Assembly: GCA_964351855.1 (NCBI GenBank)
Contig: CAYGQD010000106.1
Coordinates: 1 to 22,656, forward strand
Length of the DNA stretch: 22,656 nt
Reading direction: 5' to 3'
Origin: JBCDHN01 sp964351855
GTDB lineage: Bacteria; Verrucomicrobiota; Verrucomicrobiia; Verrucomicrobiales; DEV007
This document shows positions 14,366 to 22,592 of this stretch, one piece after another. The first letter of the stretch is position 1, and each line of letters begins with the position of its first letter. A model generated the notes under the pieces. That model did no database searches. It was not told the DNA's origin and worked only from the letters and a program-made list of their open reading frames with translations. The translations under genes and the position numbers were made by a program.

Positions 14366-15988
14366 ATGAAACTCTGGAATGCCATCGCGCTGGTCATCGT
14401 TCTCTGGGCGGCGCTGTTTCTTCCCTACCTGGGCAGTCACGAAGTTCGGGGAGAGGAACCACGCCGCATTTTGCCCGCCCGGACGATGCTTCAGAATGGC
14501 GATTTCATCGTTCCGCGAGTGGGCGGAGAGATTTACAGTCGTAAACCGCCGCTGATCAACTGGAGCATTGCGGGGATGTTTCAACTGACGGGCGACAATG
14601 TCTGGTCGGCCCGGTTTCCTTCGATCCTCTGGCTCCTGGCCTTCGCCCTGACTGCGATTTTTGCCCTGCGAAATCGCTATGGCATCTGGCCAGCCACGAC
14701 CGCCGGGCTCTTTTTCCTGACCTGCTTCGGCGTCCTCGACAAAGGGCGGATGGCTGAAATCGAGGCGATGTATGTCGCGCAAACGGGGATCGCGTTTCTC
14801 CTTTGGTTCAAGTGGTGGACGGAAGATCGCCGCTGGCTGGCCTACACTATTCCGTGGCTCTTTCTCGGGCTCGGTTTGCTGGCCAAGGGCCCCGTTCACC
14901 TGCTTTTCTTCTACCCGGTCATTCTGGCGACGCTCTGGAAGGCCGGGCGCTGGAAAGAAGCCTTTCATCCCGCGCACCTCCTTGGGATTCTCCTCATGAT
15001 CGGGGTATTTGCTCCCTGGGCTTACCTCAATCTGCAACGGGTTGGCTCTCCGGAAGAGACGTCTGGGATCTGGATTCAGCAGTTGATGGAGCGGCTGGCC
15101 TTGGACCAAGTGGACATCGGCGGCTGGCTCGTGCGACCGTTTGAAATGGCAAAGGACTTTCTTCCCTGGACGATTCTGCTGGTGTGGGCGTGGTGGAAAA
15201 CGGCGAAGGCGGGGGCTCTCCGTTCCGGGGAGGATGAATCCGAATTGGAGGTTCGATTATCAAATGCGATGTGGGGAGCGCGGTTCGGGCTGATGTTTGG
15301 CTTTGTGCTGATTGCTCTCGCGCCGAAGGGCGAGGCCCGCTACGTGATGCCGATTTTCCCGATCGCCGCCGTGGTTCTGGTCGATCTCCTGAGCCGAGTT
15401 CGCATCCTCGACGCTCCGGCGATGCAAAAAATCGAATCCTGGTGGCATCGGGCCAATCGCTGGGTGGCGATCCTCGTTGCCGCTCTTGCCGTCATTGCGA
15501 TCGGGATCGCTCCGCTGCTCGGTGCGGAAACCCCGCTATCTCACGCCGTTTCCATCGCCCTTCTCGCGGCAATCACCGTGACGATGCTCTTTCGCAATCC
15601 AAAATGGCCTCCCCTGGTTGGTAGTTCCTTGGTCTTTGCCTGTGCCATCGCCCTCACCTTCGCATACTCGACTCCGCTCGAAAAAGAACACGGAAATTAC
15701 CGCCCGGTTGCGGCGGATCTGCAACGTCACCTCACCGAGCCCGATCAACTCTTGGCGTTTTACGATCCGGAGAACCTTCGCTTCCTCGTCTACCTCCACC
15801 ATCCCTACGTCGAATCCGCTCGGGTCCAGGATTTGCCGGAGAACCCGGGATATTTGGCGATCGAGACCAAGGATCTCAAGCTTCAAAAGATCCAACGCTA
15901 CCTGGAACCCTTCTCCACCGAGGCGATCGAGGAATTTGAATGGGAGCGGAAGGAGTTCGTGCTCTTGCGATTGCGGCCAAAGCCTTAG
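14366..15988 (+). CDS. GT39/ArnT-like membrane glycosyltransferase
   Basis: A 540-residue polytopic membrane protein. The first periplasmic loop has the GT39/ArnT signature: E30-E31-P-R-R, then NGDFIVPRVGGEIYSRKPPLINW (residues about 44-66), where the acidic pair and YxxKPPL are conserved. About ten to twelve hydrophobic segments follow, then a C-terminal soluble part (about 420-540) with 'LLAFYDPENLRFLVYLHHPYV'. Members transfer a sugar from an undecaprenyl-phosphate carrier to lipid A, proteins or other envelope acceptors; the acceptor here is unknown. The gene diverges from fdhD, and the short gap shows no convincing -35/-10 pair. The alpha/beta hydrolase gene starts 40 bp downstream. Confidence 0.88.
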   Translation: MKLWNAIALVIVLWAALFLPYLGSHEVRGEEPRRILPARTMLQNGDFIVPRVGGEIYSRKPPLINWSIAGMFQLTGDNVWSARFPSILWLLAFALTAIFALRNRYGIWPATTAGLFFLTCFGVLDKGRMAEIEAMYVAQTGIAFLLWFKWWTEDRRWLAYTIPWLFLGLGLLAKGPVHLLFFYPVILATLWKAGRWKEAFHPAHLLGILLMIGVFAPWAYLNLQRVGSPEETSGIWIQQLMERLALDQVDIGGWLVRPFEMAKDFLPWTILLVWAWWKTAKAGALRSGEDESELEVRLSNAMWGARFGLMFGFVLIALAPKGEARYVMPIFPIAAVVLVDLLSRVRILDAPAMQKIESWWHRANRWVAILVAALAVIAIGIAPLLGAETPLSHAVSIALLAAITVTMLFRNPKWPPLVGSSLVFACAIALTFAYSTPLEKEHGNYRPVAADLQRHLTEPDQLLAFYDPENLRFLVYLHHPYVESARVQDLPENPGYLAIETKDLKLQKIQRYLEPFSTEAIEEFEWERKEFVLLRLRPKP

Positions 15989-16028
15989 GAACGGCGTCTG
16001 AATCGGAGCGGGAATCGAATCCTTCGGA

Positions 16029-16673
16029 GTGACGTCTTCTGAACAACGCGACTCGGTCATTTTGATCCATGGATTAGGGGCAAATCCTTTTTTCATGGCT
16101 CCTTTGGCGCACACGCTGCGCAAGCTGGGATATAGGGCCCAGAATGTCGGCTACATCAGCATTCGGGGCGGGGTCGAATTTCATGCGGAGTGGTTTGGGC
16201 GGAGATTGAAGCGGCTGGCTGAGGAAACGCCGGGCTCCGTTCATATCGTTGCTCACAGCATGGGAGGCATCGTGGCTCGTGCTGCGCTGCTGCAGGAGCG
16301 GCCTGCCAACCTCGGGCGAATGGTGATGCTGGGCGTCCCGAACGGCGGATCGCACATCGCCAGGAAGCTAGCTCGCTTCAATCGGTCGTTGAGAGATCTT
16401 TCGGACGATGAGCAGAGTTATGTCAATCGATTGGGGAACCTCGAAAATTTGGATATCGGCGTCCTCGCGGCCGAACTCGATCGCGTCATTCATCTGCCGA
16501 AAACCCGCATCGCCGGGATGCGAGAGCTTTTGGTGCTTCCCGGCCAGCATTGGCAACTGCCGCTTCAGCCTCAGACTCTGCAACTGGTGCCGCGATTCCT
16601 CGAGACGGGTTCGTTTCAGCCAGACACTCTTGAGGGTGAAGATCCCCCATTGGGCCTTCACTACGCTTCTTGA
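16029..16673 (+). CDS. Alpha/beta hydrolase (lipase/PGAP1-like esterase)
   Basis: 214 residues from a GTG start at 16029; no closer ATG suits the N-terminus, which leads directly into the first strand, VILIHGLGANPFFM (HGLG at 14-17 as oxyanion loop). The nucleophile elbow is A-H-S-M-G, with S77 as candidate. D151 in LDRVIHL and H174 in GQHWQLP are plausible remaining triad members by position. The family includes bacterial triacylglycerol lipases and PGAP1-like esterases, usually around 200 residues when cytoplasmic. There is no signal peptide, so it should act in the cytoplasm; the substrate is unknown. It probably shares a transcript with the GT39 gene (40-bp gap). Confidence 0.85.
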   Translation: MTSSEQRDSVILIHGLGANPFFMAPLAHTLRKLGYRAQNVGYISIRGGVEFHAEWFGRRLKRLAEETPGSVHIVAHSMGGIVARAALLQERPANLGRMVMLGVPNGGSHIARKLARFNRSLRDLSDDEQSYVNRLGNLENLDIGVLAAELDRVIHLPKTRIAGMRELLVLPGQHWQLPLQPQTLQLVPRFLETGSFQPDTLEGEDPPLGLHYAS

Positions 16674-16702
16674 AGTGAGAGCCTGAACTGAGTTGGCGAA
16701 AA

Positions 16703-16924
16703 CTAGTGCATCATCCAAAAACTAACCGGCACACTAGATTGGTTCATAAAGAAGGAGAGAGAAGGAGGCTCGTTCCTCTCGCAAAAATAGGGTGTCGCGG
16801 ATCTTTTGCCCGATTTCTGCGTTGCTTCATCAGTCACGAAGCTCGCTTCGTTCCTTCTTCGCGCCTGGAACTCGAACCAAATTTCTCGCGACGTGCACCT
16901 CTTACTCTCCAGATGATGCACTAG
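16703..16924. mobile_element. 222-bp MITE-like element with 13-bp perfect terminal inverted repeats
   Basis: CTAGTGCATCATC (16703-16715) is the exact reverse complement of GATGATGCACTAG (16912-16924). The interior has no credible gene; the two 72-residue open frames on opposite strands both start MHH and end MMH only because of the repeats. The flanks GGCGAAAA (16695-16702) and GGCCAAAA (16924-16931) match in 7 of 8 bases, a weak candidate target duplication. The right repeat supplies the stop codon of the sulfatase gene (16921-16923). It lies between convergent genes. Confidence 0.6.
16836..16851. repeat. Hairpin with AGCTCGCT core inside the 222-bp element
   Basis: ACGAAGC (16836-16842), TC, GCTTCGT (16845-16851): a 7-bp stem with a 2-nt loop. 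The centre AGCTCGCT, with GCGTTG at the same distance upstream, matches the palindromic repeats at 18423-18574 and 22593-22656, so this may be a distant member of that family. Confidence 0.45.
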
Positions 16925-18387
16925 GCCAAAATCCCGGCGAGCGCTTTGCTCGTTTCCGGATGGTTCAGATACGGGTCGGAGAATGCTTCGGCGTAGTCCT
17001 TCAGCTTGAGCGCTAATTCGCGGGCGACATCCGGTTTTGCCGAAAGGAAGTTTTTGAGCTCATCCGGATCTTCCTTCAGATCCAGGAGCCACGGTTCATC
17101 GTCATCGGCCAACACCAGCTTGTAGCGGCTGGTCATCGCGGAAATCCAACCTTCTTCGCCGCCGAGGCGTCCAGTGCTGCGGACGAAGGCAATGTCATCC
17201 CAAGATGCGTCCTCGCCAACGAATAGAGCGGAGGCGTCCCGACCTTCTTCTCGTCCGCTCGGATCGATTCCCATCAGGCTCAGAATGGTCGGAGAAAAAT
17301 CGGCCGTGGACCATGCTTGATCCACGCGTTTCCCCGCCGCGATCTTCTTCGGATACCGCACTAAAAACGGGATTTTGGCGCTCGCTTCGAGCGGGATGCC
17401 TTTGTTCTGGCGATGATGTTCGGCCCGCATGTCGCCATGATCCGCCGTGAAGATGAGAATGGTATCGTCGAGAAGATCCTCCGCCTCCAGCTTCGCGAAC
17501 AGCCGTCCCAAGTTTTCATCGATACACTTCATCATCCCGAAGTATTGCGCCTGCGCCAGTCCGCAGTTTTTAGCGGGTGTCGCCCAGCTCGGAACGCCCT
17601 GTTTCGGTTTGTGATAGGTCCGGGGAGCTTCGAATTCCATCTCCAAGAACATCCTGTCGTAGGGAGCTCGCACCGTATCCGGCCCGTGGGGGTCGGGAAT
17701 GCTGAGCATGTAACAGAACGGGCTGGCGCCATGCTGATCGATGAACTCGATCGCCTTGGTGGTGAGCCAATCCGTTGCGAATGATTCTTCATCCGCCCCT
17801 TTCACGCTGTAGGTCGGTTTGTCCTTTGCATCCCGAGCCTTCACCCTGGGGCCATCCGGCGTTTCCTCGAATTGCTTCCAATGCCCACGGTTGAACATGT
17901 AGCGATTGTCCTGAAATCCGAACTGCCGTTCCGGCGCCCAACCAGGCTTCGCGATGCCGTCGAGATGCCACTTGCCAGCATAACCCGTCTCATAACCCGC
18001 TTTTCCGAGCTGATGCGCGAAGGTCACCACCTCATCCGAGAGATGAAGACTGTTCGTCGTCACGCCAGTGTTTTGGGCGTATTGGCCGGAGAGAAACGTC
18101 GAACGGCTGGGCGAGCAGACGGGCGTCGCCGCATACATTTTCGTCGAGAGACAACCTTCTCGTGCCAATCGATCGATATGCGGGGTTTCGACGACGTTTC
18201 CGGGCCCCCACATCATCGCTTGTTCGGGCGACAAGGTGTCCCGGTAACAGCCGAGGGTTCGGAAATTGAGTTCGTCGCAATGAACGATCAACAGGTTCGG
18301 CGGACGCTCGTTTTCCGAGAACGCAGTTGATGCACTGGCCCCGGCGACGGCAGCGGTCGAGGTCCCGAGGAAGTTGCGACGTTTCAT
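16921..18387 (-). CDS. Tat-exported sulfatase (type I, Cys-type)
   Basis: 488 residues from ATG 18387, where MKRRNFLGTSTAAVAGASA gives a twin-arginine signal; an ATG 16 codons upstream only adds an unlikely leader. C91 in ATPVCSPSRSTFLSGQ is the cysteine that becomes formylglycine (CxPSR). Other expected active-site residues: D38 (VHCDE), K139 and H141 (GKWHL), D232 and H234 (DPHGPD), D316-H317 (FTADHGD) and K329 (NKG). The enzyme hydrolyses sulfate esters, probably in the periplasm; in PVC bacteria such enzymes commonly strip sulfated polysaccharides, but the substrate is not known here. It lies 190 bp downstream of the PQQ-like gene on the same strand, with a 152-bp palindrome between. Its stop codon lies in the inverted repeat of a MITE-like element. 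Confidence 0.93.
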   Translation of the reverse strand: MKRRNFLGTSTAAVAGASASTAFSENERPPNLLIVHCDELNFRTLGCYRDTLSPEQAMMWGPGNVVETPHIDRLAREGCLSTKMYAATPVCSPSRSTFLSGQYAQNTGVTTNSLHLSDEVVTFAHQLGKAGYETGYAGKWHLDGIAKPGWAPERQFGFQDNRYMFNRGHWKQFEETPDGPRVKARDAKDKPTYSVKGADEESFATDWLTTKAIEFIDQHGASPFCYMLSIPDPHGPDTVRAPYDRMFLEMEFEAPRTYHKPKQGVPSWATPAKNCGLAQAQYFGMMKCIDENLGRLFAKLEAEDLLDDTILIFTADHGDMRAEHHRQNKGIPLEASAKIPFLVRYPKKIAAGKRVDQAWSTADFSPTILSLMGIDPSGREEGRDASALFVGEDASWDDIAFVRSTGRLGGEEGWISAMTSRYKLVLADDDEPWLLDLKEDPDELKNFLSAKPDVARELALKLKDYAEAFSDPYLNHPETSKALAGILA

Positions 18388-18422
18388 GAATGGGCGTTTG
18401 GGAGTTCGTGTCAGGCTTAGGG

Positions 18423-18574
18423 ACGGCGCTATCATTACTTTGGTAAAGTTGCGCGGGATTTTCGACCTGCGCCAAGACGGGATTGAGCGGAGTGTAGCGA
18501 GCTACATGAGCAGAATCCCAACGCTGGCGCTGGTCGAAAAGACAAGCAAACTGCCGAAGTAATGATAGCTCCGT
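18423..18574. repeat. 152-bp imperfect palindrome filling the gap between two genes
   Basis: The arms (18423-18498 and 18501-18574) pair in blocks. From outside: ACGG/CCGT; a 13-bp block GCTATCATTACTT (18428-18440) with 18557-18569; a 9-bp block TTTTCGACC (18459-18467) with 18532-18540; GCGCCA (18469-18474) with 18525-18530; GGGATT (18479-18484) with 18514-18519. The tip is TGTAGC-GA-GCTACA. About 49 base pairs form in all. The outer end lies 3 bp from the stop codon of the PQQ-like gene. It could be a palindromic insertion element or act as a strong transcript structure between the PQQ-like and sulfatase genes. Confidence 0.85.
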
Positions 18575-18577
18575 GCC

Positions 18578-19831
18578 TTATTTCGCCCCGATGCAGAAGA
18601 GATGATCGACGCCGCGGACGAGGAGCTTGTCATTGACCGGAACCAGAGCAGCCGCGACCCGCTCACCCATGTCATTTTGAGCGAGCAGTTCCATGCCGGA
18701 ATCACTGACACGAATCGTAGCGATCACCCCGTCTTCACGGGCACAGAAGAGGAGGTCTCCGGCCAGAATGGGTGATGAGTAGTATTTGGCGCTGGCCCGG
18801 GGGATTTCGCCCGTCCAGATGTCCTCACCCGTTTCCGCATCGAGGCAATGGATCTTCCCTCGGTCCGTGAGAAGGTAAACTTTGCCGTCGTGCCCCACGG
18901 GAGTCGGGCAGTCAGCGCCCAAATCATCGCGCTCCCAGAGTCGAGCGGTTTCCGTGATGTTCCCGCTCCCTCCCATCCTCACGCCGGCAGAAAATTTGGT
19001 CCGTCCGTAGGGGACCACCGCGATTCCCTTCGTAAAGGCGGGAGATGCGATCACTCGCCACATCGGCTTGTCTTCCGGGTTAAAGCCTTCGCAGGTCCAG
19101 AGCGTTTTGCCGTCCTTAGGATCATGCCCGGTGAGGCGATCCGCCCCCCAAATGACGAGCGTTTCCTGACCGTCGATCTCCGTGAGGTAAGGCGTTGTGT
19201 AGGATTGGCCGGTCTCTTTTTGCACGGGGTAAGAGCGATCCACTTTCCAAGCCACGCTTCCGTCGCTCTGTTTCAGCGCCACCACCCACGACTCTCCCTC
19301 TTGCATCACCGCAATGACGATGTTTTCGCCCGCAAAGACGGGAGAGGTTCCCAGATCCCACCAAAGGGTATCCTCACCGTATTTTTGTTGGAGATTCGTA
19401 GTCCAGTTCACTTCTCCATCCAGGGTGAGCGATGCCACCGTGCCGCTCTTGTAATACACGAAAAGGTTCTTTCCGTCAGTGATCGGTGAAGGATTGGAAC
19501 CGCTTCCGTTGAGATGTTCTCCGGGCCGTTCTGGTCCGAGCGTCTTCTCCCAGAGAAGCGATCCGTCCCATCCGTAAGCTTGAACGCCGTCTTCACCATT
19601 GTTGCCGTTCGTCACAAAAATCTGGTCCTCCCAAACGGCAGGAGTGCTACTGCCTTTTCCGGGGAGCTTGATCTTCCAAATCAAATTTTCCGTGGGCGAG
19701 AAACGGGCCGGATAATCTCCGGGTTTTGCGATGCTATTGCCGTCTGGGCCACGCCATTGGGGCCAATTCGTGGCCATGACGGATAGGCTCAAAGCGAGCA
19801 TCAACGAACTAACGAGGAATGAAGATTTCAT
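18578..19831 (-). CDS. Secreted PQQ-like beta-propeller repeat protein
   Basis: A 417-residue protein with an N-terminal signal peptide (MKSSFLVSSLMLALSLSVMA) followed by NWPQWRGPDGNSIA, the characteristic start of outer-cell PQQ-like propeller proteins in PVC bacteria. Repeated blade motifs of the PQQ_2 type are visible, for example DGSLLWEKTLG, DGEVNWTTNL, DGSVAWKVD, DGKTLWTCEG and DAETGEDIWTGEI. Such proteins have a seven- or eight-bladed propeller; unlike true quinoprotein dehydrogenases many lack the PQQ-binding residues and act as binding or scaffold proteins, so no enzyme activity is assigned. It lies upstream of the sulfatase gene on the same strand (190-bp gap) and may be co-transcribed with it. 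It is preceded by the copper ATPase gene (90-bp gap, same strand). Confidence 0.88.
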   Translation of the reverse strand: MKSSFLVSSLMLALSLSVMATNWPQWRGPDGNSIAKPGDYPARFSPTENLIWKIKLPGKGSSTPAVWEDQIFVTNGNNGEDGVQAYGWDGSLLWEKTLGPERPGEHLNGSGSNPSPITDGKNLFVYYKSGTVASLTLDGEVNWTTNLQQKYGEDTLWWDLGTSPVFAGENIVIAVMQEGESWVVALKQSDGSVAWKVDRSYPVQKETGQSYTTPYLTEIDGQETLVIWGADRLTGHDPKDGKTLWTCEGFNPEDKPMWRVIASPAFTKGIAVVPYGRTKFSAGVRMGGSGNITETARLWERDDLGADCPTPVGHDGKVYLLTDRGKIHCLDAETGEDIWTGEIPRASAKYYSSPILAGDLLFCAREDGVIATIRVSDSGMELLAQNDMGERVAAALVPVNDKLLVRGVDHLFCIGAK

Positions 19832-19921
19832 GGGAAGACAGGATTCGATACGGTTGAGATTTCGAAGAACTCCGTAAACACGCCAAGCGCAGCTCGACTC
19901 TTTCGCCTCTTGGCAGGACGA

Positions 19922-22252
19922 CTACGCTTCGGCGGAATCCAGGCGAAGGCGCTTTAGCCTCAAAGAATTCGTGATCACGGAAACGGAGCTGAAACTCATG
20001 GCCGCGCCCGCAATCATCGGGCTGAGAAGGAGGCCAAAAACGGGAAAGAGAATTCCGGCGGCAATGGGAACTCCCAGCGCGTTGTAGCCGAAGGCGAACC
20101 AGAGATTCTGGCGGATGTTGCGCATCACACGTTGCCCGACTTCAATCGCACTGGCGATGCCTTGAAGATCGCCTTTGATCAGCGTGACGGAGGCGCTTTC
20201 CATCGCGATATCCGTCCCCGTCCCCATGGCTATACCGACGTCGGCTTCGGCCAAGGCGGGCGCATCATTGATCCCATCTCCTGCCATCGCAACCACGTGC
20301 CCTGCCGCCTTCAATTCCCGCACCCACTTGATTTTCTCTTCCGGGGAAAGCCCTGCGCGAACTTCGTCGATCCCCAATTCCTTCGCCACAGCCTCTGCCG
20401 TCGCCTGATTGTCTCCCGTCGCCATGAACAATTTCACGCCATGGTTTCGGAGCGCTCTTACCGCCGCTGGAGTGGTTTCTTTGATCGGATCAGAAATCCC
20501 GAGTAGACCGATCAATGCGCCGTTGCGCCCCATCCAAACCACGGTCTTGGCTTCTGCCTGCAGCGATTCTCCTTCGGCTTGTAGCTCGCTAGGAATCGAG
20601 ACGTCGCGAGCCTCCAGAAAGGCGAGTTTGCCCAGTTCGATCAGGGCTCCATTCACCGATCCACTCACTCCGCCGCCGGTGTGGGACTGAAAATCGGTCG
20701 CCTCCGCAATGGTCAACGCCTCTTCACGCGCGGCGTTAAGAATGGCCTGCGCCAGGGGATGCTCGCTATGCGTTTCAACCGCTGCAGCGAGAGCCAGGAG
20801 TTCCGCATCGGTAACGTTCTCACCCGCTAAGCGATCGGTCACTCTCGGCTTTCCAGCGGTCAGGGTTCCCGTCTTGTCGGTGACCAGGACATCGACTTTC
20901 TCGATCCGTTCCAACGCTTCGGCGTTCCTGATCAAGATCCCAGCCTGAGCCGCCCGCCCAATCCCCACCATGATCGACATCGGTGTGGCCAATCCCAAGG
21001 CACAAGGGCAAGCAATGATCAGCACGGAAACGGCATTCACCATGGCATACGCCATCGCGGGAGCAGGTCCTAACCAGGCCCAAAGCAGAAAGGTCACGAC
21101 CGAAATCCCGAGAACTGCGGGGACGAAATAGCCTGCGACGGTGTCGGCGAGTTGTTGAATCGGGGCCCGGCTTCGTTGCGCTTCCGCGACCATCTCCACA
21201 ATCTGGGCGAGAAGCGTTTCGCTGCCGACTTTCTCCGCCGTCATCGTGAACGCTCCGGTCTGGTTCACCGTCGCGCCAATCACCGGATCCCCGGGGCCTC
21301 GCGCAACCGCCACCGGCTCCCCCGTGATCATCGACTCGTCGATGTGGCTCTTCCCCTCGATGATTCGTCCATCCAGGGGAATTTTCTCTCCCGGCTTGAC
21401 CCGTAGAAGATCACCAGGCCGGATCTGATCCATCGACACATCTTCCTCACTTCCATCGACGATGCGGTGGGCCTCGTTGGCCGCCAGCCCCATCAACGAT
21501 TGGATCGCTTCTCCCGTCCGTCCTCGCGCCCGCGCTTCGAGCAATTGCCCTAACAAGACGAGAACTGTAATCACCGCCGCGGCCTCAAAATACAGCCCCA
21601 CCTCACCGTTCATTCGGAACGACTCCGGAAAGATCCCCGGAAAAACTACCGCGACGGCGCTGAAGAGATATGCGGCCCCTACTCCCAGCATGATCAGGGT
21701 GAACATATTCAGATGACGGTTGATGATCGAATTCCAGCCTTTCTTGAAAAAGATGGCCCCAGCCCAGAATACCACCGGAGTCGTCAGGGCGAATTCGATC
21801 CACTTGGACACGTGAGATAGCATCCAGCTCTCCAGATGAATTCCTGGAATCATTTTCCCCATGGCCAGAAAAAAGACCGGAATGGTCAGGGCCAGCCCGA
21901 TCCAAAAGCGCCGCGAAAGAAAGCGCAATTCTTCGGCGGCGTGATCATCACCACCAGCAGCCACCGTCATCGGCTCCAAGGCCATGCCGCACTTTGGGCA
22001 ATCACCAGGCTGATCTGCGATGACCTCCGGATGCATCGGGCAGGTAAACACTTGGGCCGTGCTTCGTTGAGGGATCCCGGCAGATTCCAGCGCCATGCCA
22101 CACATCGCGCAATCTCCAGGAGCATCCGACTCCATCCCCGGACACATGGGACAATAGAACGCCTTTTGGGGCTGGACCTCGGGTGATTCAGCAGGCTTGC
22201 CTCCGCAACAGGAATGGGTGGGATCGTCCGATTGGCTGGGGGAATCACTCAT
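19922..22252 (-). CDS. copA: Copper-translocating P1B-type ATPase with two N-terminal heavy-metal-binding domains
   Basis: 776 residues. The N-terminus has HSCCGG, then two short CPM...GDC..CGMALE heavy-metal-binding (HMBD-type) modules at about 33-56 and 69-93; the classical GMxCxxC HMA domain is absent. The core shows TGEP (310-313, actuator), the metal-site A-C415-P-C417 in a membrane helix, D459-KTGT (phosphorylated aspartate), THSEHPLA, GDGINDAPAL in the hinge, and FGYNALGVP plus MSFSSVSVITNSLRL in the last two helices. The CPC, YN and MxxSS pattern is that of Cu(I) exporters. It pumps copper out of the cytoplasm for detoxification or cuproenzyme loading. No regulator or chaperone gene lies beside it, and no copper-sensor site was recognised upstream. 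Start chosen at ATG 22252. Confidence 0.95.
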   Translation of the reverse strand: MSDSPSQSDDPTHSCCGGKPAESPEVQPQKAFYCPMCPGMESDAPGDCAMCGMALESAGIPQRSTAQVFTCPMHPEVIADQPGDCPKCGMALEPMTVAAGGDDHAAEELRFLSRRFWIGLALTIPVFFLAMGKMIPGIHLESWMLSHVSKWIEFALTTPVVFWAGAIFFKKGWNSIINRHLNMFTLIMLGVGAAYLFSAVAVVFPGIFPESFRMNGEVGLYFEAAAVITVLVLLGQLLEARARGRTGEAIQSLMGLAANEAHRIVDGSEEDVSMDQIRPGDLLRVKPGEKIPLDGRIIEGKSHIDESMITGEPVAVARGPGDPVIGATVNQTGAFTMTAEKVGSETLLAQIVEMVAEAQRSRAPIQQLADTVAGYFVPAVLGISVVTFLLWAWLGPAPAMAYAMVNAVSVLIIACPCALGLATPMSIMVGIGRAAQAGILIRNAEALERIEKVDVLVTDKTGTLTAGKPRVTDRLAGENVTDAELLALAAAVETHSEHPLAQAILNAAREEALTIAEATDFQSHTGGGVSGSVNGALIELGKLAFLEARDVSIPSELQAEGESLQAEAKTVVWMGRNGALIGLLGISDPIKETTPAAVRALRNHGVKLFMATGDNQATAEAVAKELGIDEVRAGLSPEEKIKWVRELKAAGHVVAMAGDGINDAPALAEADVGIAMGTGTDIAMESASVTLIKGDLQGIASAIEVGQRVMRNIRQNLWFAFGYNALGVPIAAGILFPVFGLLLSPMIAGAAMSFSSVSVITNSLRLKRLRLDSAEA

Positions 22253-22576
22253 GGTTGATCATCGCCGCTCAACCAAGCCCGGTTGCTCTCTCAAATCATC
22301 TTGAATTCGTGGAAAGACGGCGGCCCACCCACGAATCCGCAAATCACGCGAAGACGATGACAATCCACGCAAAGCGTGATTCGAGGATATTGGCCAATCT
22401 TCACGATATAACTTTCAGTTCGTAGCCAATGACGATGGCTCCGGTCCCCAAGTGGTTGGGTGGGCCGGGGCCATTGTTTTTTTGGCCGAGATCGTGTCCG
22501 GAGCCCTTTCTTTTACAATCTTCTGACACCTTTCTCCGTCACCTCTGGCAAAGTGCCCCTAAGGTCCCGTTGCAAA
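22253..22576. other. Intergenic region upstream of copA with several inverted repeats
   Basis: No gene is credible here. ATTCGTGG (22305-22312) pairs with CCACGAAT (22329-22336), and AATCACGC (22342-22349) with GCGTGATT (22374-22381), the latter enclosing CACGC-AAA-GCGTG. CCCAA-GTGG-TTGGG (22447-22460) is another hairpin, followed by GGCCGGGGCC and a T-run (22477-22483) that could end a + strand transcript, although no + gene precedes it. The CACGAAT-type inverted repeat resembles the one at 11923-11982. The copA promoter should lie here on the minus strand but no clear boxes were found. Confidence 0.5.
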
Positions 22577-22592
22577 ATACCTTACAAGAACC

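Noticed and set aside
14252..15109. Upstream extension of the FdhD frame to a 563-residue protein
   Set aside because: The extra part is antisense to the GT39 gene, low-complexity and basic, with no FdhD family match; the ATG at 14251 gives the normal family length.
16703..16924. Two overlapping 72-codon open frames on opposite strands
   Set aside because: Their mirrored MHH...MMH ends are created by the terminal inverted repeats; no domain or leader supports either.
18388..18435. Longer sulfatase start at 18435
   Set aside because: It lies inside the 152-bp palindrome and would bury the Tat signal (MKRRNFLG) 16 residues in; ATG 18387 is preferred.
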